Shown: positions 35,132 through 44,967 of the stretch, one piece after another
Layout of the letters: the number at the start of each line of letters is the position of its first letter
Position numbering within the stretch: the first letter of the stretch is position 1
NCBI RefSeq assembly: GCF_000819865.1
Contig: NZ_CDDF01000019.1
Coordinates: forward strand, 1 to 64,000
Direction: 5' to 3'
Length of the DNA stretch: 64,000 nucleotides
From: Aeromonas eucrenophila
GTDB lineage: Bacteria > Pseudomonadota > Gammaproteobacteria > Enterobacterales > Aeromonadaceae
Translations under genes and position numbers: made by a program
Notes under the pieces: generated by a model
Seen by the model: only the letters and a program-made list of their open reading frames with translations
Databases searched by the model: none
What the model was told of the DNA's origin: nothing

Positions 35132-36130
35132 TCAGAAGTTGTAGAGCAGGCCTGTGTTGAGGCTGCTGGTCTGGGTGTCGTAGAAGGCGATGTCTGCGTC
35201 GGCCTGGCTGTAGGTCGCGGTGATGACGCCGGTGAGATCCTTGATCCCCAGCAGGCGGTGCCAGAAGAAGGTGCCGGTGAGGGCCAGCTCCTCGGCGTCG
35301 GCACGCTGACCGAAGAGGGGATTCGCCTCGTCATAGTCGCGTTTGCCCACATAGGCGTTGCTGACGAAGGACCACTGGGGGCCGCGCTTGGCATAGGTCA
35401 GCTGCAGCCCCTTGCTGTCGAAACTCTCGGCGCTGCCGTCGAGTTTGGCCTGCTTGTAGAGAAGGGCGGGCTCCAGCAGCTGGCCATCGCCGAAGTGCCA
35501 CTGGTAGGAGAGCTCCATGTCGTGGACCTTGCCGTTGCGATCCAGCATGGAGGCGTAGTGGGTGCCGTGGCGCTGATCGTACTGCTGGCCGCTGCGCTCC
35601 TCGTCCAGGTCCACTTCACGGCTGGTGATGCTGCCGTTAAAGTTGCTGCCCCAGATCTTGTCCCAGGCGAAACGTACCCCCTTCGACTTGGCATCGGTGG
35701 AGCTGCGATCCACGCCGGTGGCGAAGGGATCGCTCCACAGCTCGACCGGCATGACGTTGAACACCACAGAACCGGCCACTATGCCCTTGTCCCCCATGGC
35801 CTGGCGGATCCCGAGCTGCTGGGTAAAGTCGAAGCGCAGCGCGTCCTGGATCAGGTTGCCGAGGAATACCTGGGTGCGGGTATCGGCGAAGGTGTAGCGG
35901 ATGTCGGCGTTGACGAGTGCCGAGAAGGCACTCTCGCTGTGGGGGGAGCCGAGGTTGTCGATGCGGCTGTGGCTGTCACCACCGGCATAGAAGTTGGACT
36001 CATGGCTGCTGGCGGTGACGCCCCCCAGCAGAAAACCGGACCAGCCTGATTGCGTGGGGATGGCGCCGAGGTCGGCGTGGGCCGCATTGGCGATCAGCAG
36101 GCCGAGGCTCAGCAGGACGGGATTGCGCAT
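35132..36130 (-). CDS. DUF2860 outer-membrane beta-barrel-like protein
   Basis: This 332-residue protein has a signal peptide (MRNPVLLSLGLLIANAAHA). The body has alternating strand patterns and the sequence ends in Phe (LLYNF), typical of outer-membrane beta barrels. It matches DUF2860 (a Vibrio/Aeromonas family). Function unknown. ATG 36130 follows AGGAG; the ORF start at 36220 lies upstream in non-coding sequence. It is divergent from arcB. Confidence 0.82.
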   Translation of the reverse strand: MRNPVLLSLGLLIANAAHADLGAIPTQSGWSGFLLGGVTASSHESNFYAGGDSHSRIDNLGSPHSESAFSALVNADIRYTFADTRTQVFLGNLIQDALRFDFTQQLGIRQAMGDKGIVAGSVVFNVMPVELWSDPFATGVDRSSTDAKSKGVRFAWDKIWGSNFNGSITSREVDLDEERSGQQYDQRHGTHYASMLDRNGKVHDMELSYQWHFGDGQLLEPALLYKQAKLDGSAESFDSKGLQLTYAKRGPQWSFVSNAYVGKRDYDEANPLFGQRADAEELALTGTFFWHRLLGIKDLTGVITATYSQADADIAFYDTQTSSLNTGLLYNF

Positions 36131-36331
36131 CGGTAGGGGCTCCTGAGGTTGGGGATGATGACGGTGACAGCCAGGCTCGGATTCGTTTGCTGAACTGGAG
36201 CTGACTGGGCGCAGGGGCATGCTACCCCAGCAGGAGTGTGACGTTAATCAATAATTTAAGATGCAACGGGCAAGAGTTCGGGGCGCCGTACTGGTATTCT
36301 GTTTGCGCAATAGCGGGGAGAAAACAACGAG

Positions 36332-38644
36332 ATGAAGCAAATCAAATCCTGGGCGCAATACTATGTCGACCTGATGACCAAGCTGGGGCTGGTGCGTTTC
36401 AGCATGCTGCTGGCGGCCTGCATCATAGTGCTGGCGGTCTCCATCCAGATGGGAGTGACGCTATTTCTGCGCGGCACCGTGGACATCGTCGATCTGGTGC
36501 GCTCGGTCTTCTTCGGTCTGCTGGTGACCCCCTGGGCCGTCTATTTTCTCTCCATAGTGGTGGATCAACTGGAAGATTCCCGCCAGCGCCTGAGCCGCCT
36601 AGTGGCGAAGCTGCAGGACATGCGCGAGCGGGATCTCGAACTCAACAGCCAGTTGCAGGAGAACATCCACCGCCTCAACGCCCAGATAGCCGAGACCAAC
36701 AGGGCCGAGACCCTGCGCCAGCAGGCGATCGAGGATCTGGAGAACGAGGTGTTCCAGCGCGAGAAGGCTCAACTGCACCTGGGCGAGCGCACCGCCCTGC
36801 TGCGCTCCTTCATCGACTGCTCGCCGGATCTGGTCTATTACCGCAACGAGGAGGAGCAGTTCTCCGGTTGCAACCGCGCCATGGAGGAGCTGACCGGCCG
36901 GGTCGAGGCGGATCTGATTGGCCTGACTCCCTTCGATGTCTACAAGCAGGATATCGCCAGCAAGGTGGTGGAGACCGACAAGCAGGTCTTTGCCAACAAC
37001 GAGCCGCTCACCTATGAGCAGTGGCTGGAGTACCCGGATGGCCGCAAGGCCTACTTCGAGCTGCGCAAGGTGCCCTTCTTCGATCGTTTCGGCAAGCGGC
37101 TCGGCCTGCTCGGTTTCGGCCGGGACATCACTGAGCGCAAGCAGTATCAGGACAAGCTGGAGAAGGCGAGTCGGGACAAGACAACCTTCATCTCCACCAT
37201 CAGCCACGAGCTGCGCACCCCGCTCAACGGCATCGTCGGCCTGAGCCGGATGCTGATGGACACGCCGCTCGACCCAGTTCGTCACCAGCAGCTCAAGACC
37301 ATTCACCTGAGCGCAGTGACGCTCGGCAACATCTTCAACGACATCATCGATCTGGACAAACTCGATCGGCGCCGGCTGGAAATTGCGCCGACCCGCATCG
37401 ACTTGCCCGCCTTCCTCGACGAGCTGGAGACGCTGTCGCGCATCCAGGCGGAGCAGAAGGGGCTCTACCTGCATTTCGACAGGGATGGCGACATGCCGCA
37501 GTTCGTGATGGCCGATGGTACCCGGTTGCGCCAGGTGTTGTGGAACCTGGTGGGCAATGCGGTCAAGTTTACCGACGAGGGGGGAGTGACGGTGCGTTGC
37601 CTCTCCCACGCGTCCGATGTGCCGGGCAAGCTGGCGCTGCACTTCGAGGTGGAAGACACAGGTGTCGGTATTCCCCGCGCCCAGCAGGAGAAGATCTTCG
37701 CCATGTACTATCAGGTGCAAGGCAAGAAGCACGCCACTGGCACCGGCATCGGCCTCGCGGTCTCCCGCCAGCTGGTGCAGGCCATGGGTGGTCAGCTCTA
37801 TGTGGACAGCGATCCGGGGGAGGGCTCCTGCTTCACCGCCGAGCTGGAGGTGGACTGCGTCGAACCTCAGGCCATCGAGCCGGAGCAAGAGCTGCCGTCC
37901 CTGGACATCCTGCTGGTGGAGGACGTGGAGCTGAACGTGACCGTGGCCTGCGCCCTGCTGAGCAAGCTGGGCCACGAGGTCAAGGTGGCGCGGGATGGCA
38001 CCCAGGCGCTGGCCATGGCCAACCCGGATGACTTCGATCTGATCCTGCTCGATATCCAGCTGCCGGACATGACCGGCTTCGATGTGGCGGCTCAGTTGCT
38101 GGCGCGCTATGGCGACAGCCTGCCCCCCATGGTGGCGCTCACCGCCAATACCACAGGGGATCGCCAGTATTATCGGGATCGCGGCATGCAGGATGTGATT
38201 AACAAGCCGCTCGGATCCAAGGCGGTGCGGGAGGTGATAGGCCACCTGTTTGCGGATCTGGCCTTCGATGAGGCCGATGCCATAGAGGATGCGAGCAATC
38301 AGGATGCCTTGCTGGACTTGCCCTTCCTCACCGATTACGCGAGCACGGTCGGCAAGCCGATACTGCTCTCCAGCGTCGACCTGTTCGAGAAGATGATGCC
38401 CGATTACATGGCGGTGCTCGATTCGAACATGATTGCCAAGGATCAGGCCGGGGTGGTGGAGGAGGCGCACAAGATCAAGGGGGCCGCCGGCTCCATCGGT
38501 CTGCGCCGCCTGCAACAGACGGCCCAGCTGATCCAGAGCCCGGATCACCCCGCCTGGTGGGAGAACGTGGAAGACTGGATTGAGACGCTGCGCCGGGAAT
38601 ACCCGGGGGACATCGCCCGCCTGCGCCGCTGGTTGCTCTCCTGA
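36332..38644 (+). CDS. arcB: aerobic respiration control hybrid sensor kinase
   Basis: This 770-residue tripartite hybrid kinase phosphorylates ArcA when quinones are reduced. Order: two membrane segments (about 22-42 and 58-77), a coiled coil, PAS (about 155-270), histidine kinase with His292 (FISTISHELRTPLNG) and HATPase (GTGIGLAVS), receiver with Asp574 (LLDIQLPDM), and Hpt with His713 (EEAHKIKGAAG). E. coli ArcB uses Cys180 and Cys241 as redox switches. Cys180 is kept here (FSGCNRAM), but the position of Cys241 is Tyr (RKAYFELRK). The ArcB identity along its full length is otherwise clear. Confidence 0.96.
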   Translation: MKQIKSWAQYYVDLMTKLGLVRFSMLLAACIIVLAVSIQMGVTLFLRGTVDIVDLVRSVFFGLLVTPWAVYFLSIVVDQLEDSRQRLSRLVAKLQDMRERDLELNSQLQENIHRLNAQIAETNRAETLRQQAIEDLENEVFQREKAQLHLGERTALLRSFIDCSPDLVYYRNEEEQFSGCNRAMEELTGRVEADLIGLTPFDVYKQDIASKVVETDKQVFANNEPLTYEQWLEYPDGRKAYFELRKVPFFDRFGKRLGLLGFGRDITERKQYQDKLEKASRDKTTFISTISHELRTPLNGIVGLSRMLMDTPLDPVRHQQLKTIHLSAVTLGNIFNDIIDLDKLDRRRLEIAPTRIDLPAFLDELETLSRIQAEQKGLYLHFDRDGDMPQFVMADGTRLRQVLWNLVGNAVKFTDEGGVTVRCLSHASDVPGKLALHFEVEDTGVGIPRAQQEKIFAMYYQVQGKKHATGTGIGLAVSRQLVQAMGGQLYVDSDPGEGSCFTAELEVDCVEPQAIEPEQELPSLDILLVEDVELNVTVACALLSKLGHEVKVARDGTQALAMANPDDFDLILLDIQLPDMTGFDVAAQLLARYGDSLPPMVALTANTTGDRQYYRDRGMQDVINKPLGSKAVREVIGHLFADLAFDEADAIEDASNQDALLDLPFLTDYASTVGKPILLSSVDLFEKMMPDYMAVLDSNMIAKDQAGVVEEAHKIKGAAGSIGLRRLQQTAQLIQSPDHPAWWENVEDWIETLRREYPGDIARLRRWLLS

Positions 38645-38684
38645 GTCGCTCGCCGATTGTCATCAAAGCCAAGGAGGCAGACCC

Positions 38685-40049
38685 ATGTATCAGCGCCTGA
38701 TCCCGTCACTGCGAATTCACTGCTGGGGCGAGGAGCCCCTGCTGGAGGCGACCGAGCAGGATCGCGCGCGCATAGTGCAAGCCGCGCCGGTGCGCCGCCT
38801 GCAGCAGAAGACCCAGGTCTTCCCGCTGGATGTGAAGGCCTCGGTGCGCAGCCGCCTCACCCACTCCCTGGAGGTGCAGGAGACGGGTCGCCAGATCAGC
38901 CGCCGCATCCTGGCCCTGCTGCCCGCCGGCACCGTGTGCGAAGGGGCCTTCATCAACCTGGTGGAGATGTCCTGCCTGTTGCACGATGTCGGCAACCCGC
39001 CGTTCGGCCACTTCGGCGAGCAGGTGATGAGCCAGTGGCTGGCAGAGGCGCTGGATGATCTCTTTGCCAGCGCCCACGACCAACTGCCGAGCCCGCAGTG
39101 GGCCGAGCTGCGCCAGGACCTGCTGGTGTTCGATGGCAACGCCCAGAGCCTGCGACTGGTGCACAGCCTGCACGAGCTGAACCTGACCCTGGGCCAGCTG
39201 GCGGCCCTGTGCAAATACCCGCAGCAGCCCCAGCCAGGACTGCATTATGGCCAGCACCACGGCTGGACCAGCAAGCGCGGCATCTTCTTCAGCGAGCAGC
39301 CGCTCTATAGCGCCCTCGGCCAGAGCCTGGGGCTGGCACCGGGCTGTCGCCATCCGCTGGTCTACATCATGGAGGCGGCGGATGACATCTCTTACTGCAT
39401 CGCCGATCTCGAGGATGCGGTGGACAGACGCATCCTCAGCCTTGGCGAGTTGTTGCAGGCACTGCACAGCGCAGATCAAGGGGACTATATGGCCGGGCTG
39501 CTGGCGGATGCCGGCGCCTCCGAGCGGGGCTTCTTCCCCCATTTTCGTCAACAGCTCACCCGGGATCTGGTGACGCTGGCGGCCGATACCTATGTGAGCG
39601 AGCATACGGCCATTCTGAGCGGAGCCTACCCCCAGGCGCTACTGCACGGTCAGGCGCCGGCGGCGCGGGTGCTCGATACCCTCAAACAGGTGGCTCGTGA
39701 GCTGGTGTTCATGCGCCCCGAGGTCGAGGCGTTGGAGCTGGAGGGCTACGCCGCCCTGCGCGGGGTGCTGTCTACCTACGCCTGCCTGCTGGCGCTGCCG
39801 GTCTCCCAGTTCGAACGGTTGCTGGCCGGCGAGGGCGGGAGCGAGCTGTTCTTCGCCCGTCGGCTGTTTCACCGGCTCTCGGCCCGCCACCTCAAGGCGT
39901 ATCGGTTGGCGGTGGCCACGGCGGATCCCCGATTCGCCTCTGCGGCAGAGCAGGAGTGGTATTACAGGGTGCGATTGCTGCTCGATTACGTCAGCGGCAT
40001 GACGGATACCTATGCGCTGGAGGAGTTCCGGTTGTTGTCCGGGATCTGA
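38685..40049 (+). CDS. dgt: dGTPase-like HD-domain triphosphohydrolase
   Basis: This 454-residue protein has the dNTP triphosphohydrolase HD motifs: SRLTHSLEVQETGR, LLHDVGNPPFGHFGE, and DISYCIADLEDAV. The enzyme cleaves dGTP to deoxyguanosine and triphosphate in the cytoplasm. It is shorter than E. coli Dgt (505), so the exact nucleotide preference is uncertain. ATG 38685 follows AAGGAGG; the ORF start at 38580 lies inside arcB. It starts 40 nt after arcB and may be co-transcribed with it. Confidence 0.92.
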   Translation: MYQRLIPSLRIHCWGEEPLLEATEQDRARIVQAAPVRRLQQKTQVFPLDVKASVRSRLTHSLEVQETGRQISRRILALLPAGTVCEGAFINLVEMSCLLHDVGNPPFGHFGEQVMSQWLAEALDDLFASAHDQLPSPQWAELRQDLLVFDGNAQSLRLVHSLHELNLTLGQLAALCKYPQQPQPGLHYGQHHGWTSKRGIFFSEQPLYSALGQSLGLAPGCRHPLVYIMEAADDISYCIADLEDAVDRRILSLGELLQALHSADQGDYMAGLLADAGASERGFFPHFRQQLTRDLVTLAADTYVSEHTAILSGAYPQALLHGQAPAARVLDTLKQVARELVFMRPEVEALELEGYAALRGVLSTYACLLALPVSQFERLLAGEGGSELFFARRLFHRLSARHLKAYRLAVATADPRFASAAEQEWYYRVRLLLDYVSGMTDTYALEEFRLLSGI

Positions 40050-40064
40050 GCGGCTTCATCAGGC

Positions 40065-40086
40065 ATCCCACCCATATGGGTGGGAT
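40065..40086. repeat. 22-bp perfect palindrome downstream of dgt
   Basis: ATCCCACCCAT is followed directly by its exact complement ATGGGTGGGAT. No T-run follows. It ends 5 bp upstream of a candidate -35, the place of an operator or activator site for the DUF1127 unit. Confidence 0.75.
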
Positions 40087-40091
40087 AGATA

Positions 40092-40120
40092 TTGCACAAT
40101 ATTCGGTGTTTTTCTAGACT
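40092..40120 (+). promoter_or_regulatory. promoter candidate for mini-ORF/DUF1127
   Basis: TTGCAC (40092-40097), 17 bp, TAGACT (40115-40120). Both boxes are two or so mismatches from consensus. Confidence 0.45.
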
Positions 40121-40160
40121 GTGGCAACTTGTTCAACTTTCACTCGGTAAGGAGACGTCT

Positions 40161-40253
40161 ATGCAACATTCAATGCTCAACGTTGCGTTCGTCCGCTGCT
40201 CTGGCAGCGCGAAGACTCGTGCTCTTTATTTACCGCGTGGAGGGAACAGGTAA
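40161..40253 (+). CDS. 30-residue mini-ORF with strong ribosome site
   Basis: ATG 40161 follows TAAGGAGACGTCT, a good Shine-Dalgarno at normal spacing. The product of 30 residues starts MQHSMLNVAFVRCSG and is basic at its end. It lies between a candidate promoter and the DUF1127 gene. It may be a leader peptide or small protein; nothing is recognised in it. Confidence 0.4.
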   Translation: MQHSMLNVAFVRCSGSAKTRALYLPRGGNR

Positions 40254-40336
40254 CACCTGCCTTTTCATCACCCGCGGTTATCCCGCAGGGTGATGTCCTC
40301 TCTCCGGGAGAACCGCATGTTCAACTGGAGAATCAT

Positions 40337-40540
40337 ATGTCTATCGAACTCACTCTGCTGCGCACCGTCGAATCCCTGGTTCAGAAACGGATCACCCGAC
40401 TGGAGCGGCGCGTCAGCTATCCGCACCTCTCCCCGGCCATGTTGAAGGATATCGGCCTGGAAGGAATGGATGTGCAGGTCTCCCATGTGCGTGAGCAGGA
40501 GTTTCAAACCGGCTTCCGGCTTGGGAATCGAATAACCTGA
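40337..40540 (+). CDS. DUF1127 (YjiS-like) small protein
   Basis: This 67-residue protein carries the DUF1127 feature LSPAMLKDIGLEGMDV near its C-terminal half, with an Arg-rich stretch (RITRLERR) before it. Small DUF1127 proteins in other bacteria take part in phosphate, stress or RNA-related control, but the role here is unknown. ATG 40337 follows GGAGAA. It ends at a strong terminator at 40569, so the next gene has its own promoter or depends on read-through. Confidence 0.82.
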   Translation: MSIELTLLRTVESLVQKRITRLERRVSYPHLSPAMLKDIGLEGMDVQVSHVREQEFQTGFRLGNRIT

Positions 40541-40568
40541 TGACAGGGGCGCTGGCCCCAAACCACTC

Positions 40569-40596
40569 AATGGCAGGCCTTTGGCCTGCCATTTTT
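40569..40596 (+). terminator. terminator of the DUF1127 gene
   Basis: AATGGCAGGCC (40569-40579) and GGCCTGCCATT (40583-40593) pair perfectly and T continues to 40596. A smaller GGGGC/GCCCC hairpin lies just before, near 40545-40558. Confidence 0.9.
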
Positions 40597-40683
40597 ATTA
40601 CCGATGGATGGGTCACGTATTTATTAGTCGCACATTTGGTTAAAAACTCTATGATCACCCTCCTGTCCATATGGGAGTTAACC

Positions 40684-43600
40684 ATGTTGTGTCGCTGCTA
40701 TCGTCTCGTCTTGCTGTGCTGGCTCGCCTGCTGGAGTCTGGTGACTGTGGCCGCCACCGCCCTGAGCCACGACAACCTGGTGCAAGCGGAACAGCTGTGG
40801 CTCGAGTCGCGCAGCGAACTGGTGGTTGGCATGGTTTCGGTGGACTGGCCTCCTTATGTCTATACCAATGGCCAGGGTGGTTTCAGTGGCCCGCTGGATG
40901 ACTTCGCCGAACGGGTGAGCAACCAGCTGGGGCTCACGCTCAAGTACAAGGGGTATCCCGATTATGCCCGTGCCCAGCAGGCGCTGATCGATGGTGAGGC
41001 AGATCTGTTGCTGGGAGTGGTGCCCGAGCAGAGATCGCAACAGCAGGCGCTGAAGACGCTGGATATCATGGGGGTACCGCGGGGGATCTTGCTTGCTCGT
41101 TCGCAGACACACTCTTCTCTGGCCGAGGCGCGAGCCTGGCGCTGGGTCTGCATACGGGGCTTTGGCGCCTGTGACGAGCTGGGCAAGCTTGGGATGACCT
41201 CGCTGGAGGAAGCTGACAGCGTCGACGAGGCTGCCTTCATGGTGAAGCGAGGGCTGGTGGATGCCTATCTCGCGGACTTGCCGACCCTGCTCCGCCTGCA
41301 GCAGTTGCGACAGCATGCCAAGTTGCAGGTGATCACTCCGCCCTGGGTGCCAGCCACTCGGCTGACCATGGTCATGACCGCCGACAATCTGGGGTTGCAT
41401 AGCCTGCTGCAGCGAGTGCTTGACTCCATCCCGGATGGGGAGCGGTCGCACCTGTTGGAGGCGGACGGTGGCATCGATTATGGCCAGGTACAGGGGCTGC
41501 GCCAGAGCCTCTTCAATCAGGATGAGCTGAACTGGCTAGCACAGCACTCGACTTTGAAATATGGGGTCTCTCCTAATTGGCCGGCAATGAGCAATATCAG
41601 CAAACGAGGGGAGCTGACGGGGTTTGTCGCCGACCTGCTGGAGCTGATGAGTGCCCGCTCCGGTCTCAAATTCACACTGGTGCCGACCCAGAGTTGGGCC
41701 GATACCCTGGGGCAGTTTCAGGCAAGCAAGCTGGATTTCGTCCCCGCCGTGACCCCGACCGATGAGCGCCGTCGCTCCATGTTGTTCACCCCGGATTATG
41801 CCTTCATCAACCGGGTCATAGTGGCGAAGCAAGGGGTAGCCGAGCTGCCCAACACGGCAGTGCTGAAAGGACGTCGGGTGGGGATGGTTCGGGGATCGGT
41901 GGAGCAGCTACTGCTGGAGCAGGTCGGGGCAGTGCTGGTGGTAGTAGACAGCGACACTCAGCTGCTGTCGCTGCTCGACAGCGGTGAGGCCGAGTACACG
42001 CTGATGAGCATGAACACCCTGGGACAAGCGTTGCAAAAGGGATTCAGCGAGCGCTATCGGGTGGTCTTCTCCGGCAACGAGCTCAGGGTTCCCATCGCCA
42101 TGGCGGTGCAGCGCAAGGATCCCATGCTGCAGCAGATCCTGAGCAAGGCTTTGCTCTCGGTCCGGCCGGACGAGCTGGCCAGACTGGAACACAAGTGGAT
42201 GTCCCTGACCATACAGACGGGGATAGATCCGGGCAAGGTCCTGTTCTGGTCTTCCCTCGGAGGGGGCATCTTCCTGCTCTGCGTGCTGTTGTTTGTGGGC
42301 TGGAACCGCACTCTACGCCGTCAGATCAGCCAGCGACGGGAAGCGGAGCGGCGACTCGAGGAGCAACTGGCGTTCGTGCAGATGCTGCTAGACGCCCTGC
42401 CCAACCAGGTGGTGCTGACCAACGAACGCTATGAAATCGCCATGACGAACCGGGCGTACCGACAGTTGTTCTTGCAGGGGGAGAACCTGAGCGGTTCCTA
42501 TGAACTATTGCTCCAGGATCGGCTGCCAGACGCCATCCGGGCCAGAGTCATCGAGGAGGATGCCAGGGTCTGGGAGAGCGGTGAGGAGCTCAATGGCAGC
42601 GGCGAGGTTCAGCTGTCGGACGGTGCGCTGCATCAGATGCTCTACACCAAGCGGCTATTTGTCGGCCCCGACAACAAGCGGCTCGGGATCCTGACCGTGC
42701 TGACCGATGTCACCGAGTTGCAGCAGGCGCGCTCCGCGGCGCTGGAAGCTGAGACCCGGCTCACCCAGATCACCGACAGCATGCCGGGCCTCGTCTATCA
42801 GTATCACTGGATTGGGCCGAGGAATGGACGCTTCCTCTATACCTCCCAGGGGATCAAGGAGATGGTGGACTATGACGAGGATCCTGTTCAGACAGCTGTC
42901 TCTGGCCACACCCTTTTAGGGCTGACGGGAGCGGCAAGTGACGACTTTATTGAGACCGTTGGGCAGCATGCCAGGACGATGAAACCCCTGGATCTTGAAG
43001 TGGAAGTAAGACGCAATGGTGAACTTTGCTACCTGCAGATCCGGGGGCATTTTACCCATCAAAAGGGGCTCGAGGGGGTCATCCTGAACGGGGTGGTGCA
43101 GGATATCACCGGCCTGAAGCGACAGGCACTGGAGCTGCGCCAGGCCCGCACTGTGGCGGAGGAGGCAATGCAGGCCCGCAGTCGCTTCCTCGCGACCATG
43201 AGCCATGAACTGCGCACCCCCATCTCCGGCATGCACGGCATGCTGGAGCTGCTGCAGATGAGCGATCTGGACGACGACCAACGCTATATGCTGCGCAACG
43301 TCTCGACCTCCACCAATCACCTGCTCTACCTGGTCAACGACATCCTGGACTTCTCCAAGATGGAGGCGGGCCAGTTGCAACTGCATTATCAAGTGGGCAG
43401 GCTCACCACCGTCATCTGCGATGTCATCCGTGGCCATGCCACCCTGGCCCATGGCAAGGGGCTCGGCGTGACCTTGGCCTGGGGGGCCGAGGTGCCGGAT
43501 CAGGCCAGTATCGACGCTATTCGGGTCGGGCAGGTGATCTCGAACCTGCTCAACAACGCGGTGAAATTCACCGAATCGGGGCAGATAGACATCCGGGTCG

Positions 43601-44967
43601 ATTATGACGACCATCGGCTGGCATTCATCGTTCAGGACTCGGGGATCGGCATTCCCCTGGACAAACAGGCCAACCTGTTTACCCCGTTCAAGCAGGTCGA
43701 GTCCGACATCACCCGGCGTTTCGGCGGGACCGGGCTCGGGCTCGCCATCTGTCACCAGCTGGCCCAGAAGATGGGGGGCAGTCTGACGCTGGAGAGCCAA
43801 CCCGGGGTGGGAACCAGGATGACTTTCAGGGTCCCTCTGAGCGACTGCCAGTGGGATCTGCCGCCGCTGGCGGGGCAGGATTGGTGGTGGTTTGGCGAGG
43901 ACGCCGTGCTGCAGTCGGTGATGGAACGGTTCGGCGCCAGGCTTCATCGACTGGAACCCGCCCAGTGGCAGCCGTCGCTCGGCGGATGCCTGTTGGCACA
44001 AGAGAGCCACCTGGAGCAAGCCCTCGGCGGTGACTGGTTACAGCATTTGCAGCAGTCCGCGCTCAAGGGCATAGTGCTCTCTTCACAGGAGGCGTTGCGT
44101 GGCCGCATGGGCTCGGATGCCTGGTGGCGACTGGGCCAGTCCCCGCTCTATCCCGACCTGTTGCTGGAGACCTGTCGCCAGCTGTCGGGGGAGCGCGCAG
44201 TCCAACCGGTGCAGGCCCTGGGAGACAAGTTGCAGGGCCGGGTGCTGGTGGCCGACGATCACCCCGTCAACCGCGCCCTGCTGGCCCGCCAGCTCGCCAT
44301 TCTCGGCATAGATGCCGAGCTGGTGGATGATGGGGAGAAGGCGCTTCGCGCCTGGCAGGGGCAGGGCTTTGCTTTGCTGCTGACCGATTGCCACATGCCG
44401 GTGATGGACGGCTATACCCTGACGCGCACCCTGCGAGCGGCGGGCGACGAGGCACCCATCATCGGGGTCACCGCCGATGCCTCCGAGGAGGCCAGTCTGC
44501 AGATGCAGGCCGCGGGCATGAACGACATGCTGTTCAAGCCTTACAGCCTGGAAACCTTGCGCCAAACGCTGGAGCGCTGGCTACCGACCGCCAGCTTGCC
44601 GCCGTGCGAGCCCGAGCCGCTGGTGCAGGCGAGGGCGCAGGAGCAGGGGTTGAGCTGGCTATCCTTGTTCGGCGATGAGGCGCTGGCGCGCAGCATGGCG
44701 ATGGAATATCTGGACTCCAATCGTCAGGATAGCGAGGACATGATGCGGGCGCTGGCGCGCCAGGACGCCCAGGCGCTGGTTGAGACGGCGCATCGCATCA
44801 AGGGGGCGGCCCGCATGGTCGGGCAGCTCGCGCTGGCAGAAGAGGCGGCCCGGCTTGAGACGGCGGCCCGCCTGAAGCAGCTGGACAGGCTCACCGAGTT
44901 GAGCCAGACGGTACAGGCATTGATGGATTCTATTACAGGCGAAATTGGATTATGGCTCGATGAATAG
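40684..44967 (+). CDS. BvgS/RocS-type unorthodox hybrid sensor kinase
   Basis: This 1427-residue protein has a signal peptide or first membrane segment (residues 1-28). Two periplasmic solute-binding (Venus-flytrap) domains follow (about 45-270 and 285-510), then a membrane segment (about 519-540), PAS-like regions (about 560-820), histidine kinase with His841 (FLATMSHELRTPISG), HATPase (GGTGLGLAI), a degenerate receiver-like stretch without acceptor Asp (about 1050-1180), a true receiver with Asp1235 (LLTDCHMPVMDG), and Hpt with His1370 (ETAHRIKGAAR). The layout is that of BvgS, VieS and RocS1. It overlaps the REC-EAL gene by 8 bp. ATG 40684 follows GGGAG; the longer ORF start at 40540 would cross the DUF1127 terminator. 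Confidence 0.9.
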   Translation: MLCRCYRLVLLCWLACWSLVTVAATALSHDNLVQAEQLWLESRSELVVGMVSVDWPPYVYTNGQGGFSGPLDDFAERVSNQLGLTLKYKGYPDYARAQQALIDGEADLLLGVVPEQRSQQQALKTLDIMGVPRGILLARSQTHSSLAEARAWRWVCIRGFGACDELGKLGMTSLEEADSVDEAAFMVKRGLVDAYLADLPTLLRLQQLRQHAKLQVITPPWVPATRLTMVMTADNLGLHSLLQRVLDSIPDGERSHLLEADGGIDYGQVQGLRQSLFNQDELNWLAQHSTLKYGVSPNWPAMSNISKRGELTGFVADLLELMSARSGLKFTLVPTQSWADTLGQFQASKLDFVPAVTPTDERRRSMLFTPDYAFINRVIVAKQGVAELPNTAVLKGRRVGMVRGSVEQLLLEQVGAVLVVVDSDTQLLSLLDSGEAEYTLMSMNTLGQALQKGFSERYRVVFSGNELRVPIAMAVQRKDPMLQQILSKALLSVRPDELARLEHKWMSLTIQTGIDPGKVLFWSSLGGGIFLLCVLLFVGWNRTLRRQISQRREAERRLEEQLAFVQMLLDALPNQVVLTNERYEIAMTNRAYRQLFLQGENLSGSYELLLQDRLPDAIRARVIEEDARVWESGEELNGSGEVQLSDGALHQMLYTKRLFVGPDNKRLGILTVLTDVTELQQARSAALEAETRLTQITDSMPGLVYQYHWIGPRNGRFLYTSQGIKEMVDYDEDPVQTAVSGHTLLGLTGAASDDFIETVGQHARTMKPLDLEVEVRRNGELCYLQIRGHFTHQKGLEGVILNGVVQDITGLKRQALELRQARTVAEEAMQARSRFLATMSHELRTPISGMHGMLELLQMSDLDDDQRYMLRNVSTSTNHLLYLVNDILDFSKMEAGQLQLHYQVGRLTTVICDVIRGHATLAHGKGLGVTLAWGAEVPDQASIDAIRVGQVISNLLNNAVKFTESGQIDIRVDYDDHRLAFIVQDSGIGIPLDKQANLFTPFKQVESDITRRFGGTGLGLAICHQLAQKMGGSLTLESQPGVGTRMTFRVPLSDCQWDLPPLAGQDWWWFGEDAVLQSVMERFGARLHRLEPAQWQPSLGGCLLAQESHLEQALGGDWLQHLQQSALKGIVLSSQEALRGRMGSDAWWRLGQSPLYPDLLLETCRQLSGERAVQPVQALGDKLQGRVLVADDHPVNRALLARQLAILGIDAELVDDGEKALRAWQGQGFALLLTDCHMPVMDGYTLTRTLRAAGDEAPIIGVTADASEEASLQMQAAGMNDMLFKPYSLETLRQTLERWLPTASLPPCEPEPLVQARAQEQGLSWLSLFGDEALARSMAMEYLDSNRQDSEDMMRALARQDAQALVETAHRIKGAARMVGQLALAEEAARLETAARLKQLDRLTELSQTVQALMDSITGEIGLWLDE

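Noticed and set aside
36599-38548. 649-codon minus-strand ORF
   Set aside because: Antisense shadow of arcB.
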